Assembly (NCBI GenBank): GCA_026396335.1
Contig: JAPLWZ010000030.1
Coordinates: forward strand, 1 to 7,243
DNA: 7,243 nt
Reading direction: 5' to 3'
Origin: Microcaldota archaeon
GTDB lineage: Archaea; Micrarchaeota; Micrarchaeia; Anstonellales; Anstonellaceae
Notes under the pieces: generated by a model
The model's input: only the letters and a program-made list of their open reading frames with translations
Told to the model about the DNA's origin: nothing
The model's database searches: none
Program-made: the position numbers and the translations under genes
Shown here: piece by piece, positions 5,982-7,243 of the stretch
Layout of the letters: the number at the start of each line of letters is the position of its first letter
How positions within the stretch are numbered: the stretch's first letter is position 1

Positions 5982-7243
5982 TCACAAATATTTGTCCACA
6001 TCTACTTTCATCCATTCTGCTTTTGAATAATTCTTTCCGTGCGCCACAAGCGGGCGGGTGGCGTCTATTCCCATCTTCGATGTGGCATAAGTATTCGGGT
6101 CTGCAGAAGGGTCAAGCGACGAGCCCTTCTGCCCGCTCAATACCTTCACGTCCTTGTCTGCTTGCACTCGCGTGGCAATAGCCCATTCCACAGAGTCTGG
6201 CGAATAAATGTCGATGTCATCATCCACTATGACTACGTGCTTGAGCGATTTGTGCCCTGCGAAAGCAGCATCAATCGCCTTCTTTCCATCGTCTTCGTTC
6301 TTCTTTTTGATGCCAACAACCGCGTGCAGCCATGAGCAGCCGCCAGGCGTAATGTTCACACCAGTGCAGTGCGCCACCTTGTTCACTTCATTGTAAATTG
6401 TCGGCTCACGCGGCATGCCCATAAGTATCTTGTGTTCAAGTGCGCCAGGAAGGAGTACGTGCCAGATTGGTTCCTTGCGGTGATGCACTTTTCCGAATTT
6501 GATTATTCTTTGCGAGCGGACAACATCATAAGTCTCAGTAAGATCCACAAACGGCCCCTCATCGTGCATTTCCTTTGTTATCCTTGCTTCGAATATGAAT
6601 TCGGCTTCAGCAGGCACTTCTATTCCGCTTTCCAGTTTCACAGTAGTCAATGGCATAAGGGAATTCGCAATTTCCATTTCATTCGTGCCAAGTTCAACAG
6701 AGCAGGCAGAGGCAAGCAGGAAGTTTATGGGCGCGCCGACAACTATTGCAACGTCGAGTTCGCCGCCTGCGCGGTCGATGAATGCTTCCAGGTGCCTGTG
6801 CAAAATTCTTGCAACAACACGCTTGCTGTCAAGCACCATCATCCTGTGAAATGAGCAGTTCTGCCCCAGTTCCTTATCGCGCGCAATCACGACTGCAGAT
6901 GAAAAGTATGCGCCGCCGTCCTTTGGCGCGTGGAACGGAATTGGCAGTTTGAGCAGGTCTGTTTCCTCTGTCACTTCAAGCACAGGCGCCTGCTTTGCGT
7001 CCACTGTCTTCGGCTTGCTAGGGCTGTTTATCGCCTTGATAAGAAGCGGAATGAGTGCGTCTTTTTTGACGCCCAGGTAGTCTGCAACAAGGTCCTTTGT
7101 GGAGAAAACATTTCCTGCGACGCGCGCAGTTCCAGGCAGTTCCTTTATTTTATCAGTGTAAACTGCCTTTCCGTCAAGCGCCTGGAGAACTCCTGCGAGT
7201 TCAAGCTTGAGCGATGCCTCTTTTTTGAGTTCAACAAGTTTTC
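5982..7243 (-). CDS. UbiD-family decarboxylase, probable anhydromevalonate phosphate decarboxylase (partial, N-terminus beyond window)
   Basis: The frame is open to the window edge: 419 residues are visible and perhaps 15-25 are missing at the N-terminus. UbiD enzymes use prenylated FMN to decarboxylate unsaturated acids; next to the aconitase-X subunits this one should convert trans-anhydromevalonate 5-phosphate to isopentenyl phosphate. Seen, numbered from the window edge: family N-terminal block LAGVLQALDGKAV (15-27) and RVAGNVFSTKDLVADYLGV (40-58); cofactor/metal site NCSFHRMM with N128, S130 and R133; RHLE with H150; NEMEIA with E188; and acid pair in EGPFVD (E228 and D233), matching the Arg-Glu-Asp/Glu catalytic set of the family. 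A GTG at 7004 could be mistaken for a start, but family sequence continues upstream of it. It needs a UbiX prenyltransferase and, downstream, an isopentenyl phosphate kinase, neither in the window. It is 5 nt from the large-subunit gene, so one operon is likely. Confidence 0.9.
   Translation of the reverse strand, partial: KLVELKKEASLKLELAGVLQALDGKAVYTDKIKELPGTARVAGNVFSTKDLVADYLGVKKDALIPLLIKAINSPSKPKTVDAKQAPVLEVTEETDLLKLPIPFHAPKDGGAYFSSAVVIARDKELGQNCSFHRMMVLDSKRVVARILHRHLEAFIDRAGGELDVAIVVGAPINFLLASACSVELGTNEMEIANSLMPLTTVKLESGIEVPAEAEFIFEARITKEMHDEGPFVDLTETYDVVRSQRIIKFGKVHHRKEPIWHVLLPGALEHKILMGMPREPTIYNEVNKVAHCTGVNITPGGCSWLHAVVGIKKKNEDDGKKAIDAAFAGHKSLKHVVIVDDDIDIYSPDSVEWAIATRVQADKDVKVLSGQKGSSLDPSADPNTYATSKMGIDATRPLVAHGKNYSKAEWMKVDVDKYL

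Noticed and set aside
5984..5995. Perfect 12-bp palindrome ACAAATATTTGT at the end of the UbiD gene
   Set aside because: It encodes the last UbiD codons, and its centre is only about 14 nt from the next ATG, too close for an archaeal TATA box; short AT palindromes arise by chance.
6369..6854. 161-codon plus-strand open frame opposite the UbiD gene
   Set aside because: It is an antisense shadow of a well-supported gene and has no recognisable protein features.
7002..7004. GTG 7004 as the start of the UbiD decarboxylase
   Set aside because: UbiD-family sequence continues in frame for another 79 residues to the window edge, so the real start is outside the window.

Overview
The window looks like a compact archaeal chromosome segment. 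Three minus-strand genes encode a UbiD-type decarboxylase and the large and small subunits of an aconitase-X enzyme. Together these correspond to the archaeal modified mevalonate pathway (mevalonate 5-phosphate to trans-anhydromevalonate 5-phosphate to isopentenyl phosphate), which is known mainly from Archaea. Short intergenic gaps, AT-rich TATA-like boxes about 26 nt before start codons, and GGTG/GAGGT ribosome-binding sites also fit an archaeon. Gene size and spacing would suit a small-genome (DPANN-like) lineage or a related one, but the sequence alone does not settle the phylum.

Layout. At the left edge is the N-terminal part of the radical SAM enzyme AmrS (minus strand, cut by the window). 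It is divergent from a cob(I)alamin adenosyltransferase (plus), with a 50-nt AT-rich spacer between them. Next comes a 545-residue plus-strand protein that joins an uncharacterised N-terminal region, beginning with a possible beta-grasp fold, through a Pro/Ala/Gln-rich linker to a complete HAD phosphatase/phosphomutase domain. Its 3' end overlaps, tail to tail, a Nudix (Ap4A hydrolase-like) gene on the minus strand. A 92-nt divergent spacer containing a perfect GC-rich inverted repeat separates the Nudix gene from a 95-residue hypothetical protein (plus).

The right half (3459-7243) is a minus-strand isoprenoid cluster, transcribed from right to left: UbiD-type anhydromevalonate phosphate decarboxylase (its 5' end lies outside the window), phosphomevalonate dehydratase large subunit, small subunit, and then a diphosphomevalonate decarboxylase (MVD) gene. 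The MVD gene is broken. The reading frame changes after about 31 codons, and a block of roughly 35-55 family residues is missing, although the downstream catalytic residues are preserved.

The first three isoprenoid genes would turn mevalonate 5-phosphate into isopentenyl phosphate, which an isopentenyl phosphate kinase (not in the window) would phosphorylate to IPP. MVD belongs to the classical route to IPP. Its damaged remnant at the end of the same gene cluster suggests either that the dehydratase/decarboxylase route has replaced the classical route, or that the assembly has an error at one position. This is the most interesting signal in the window.
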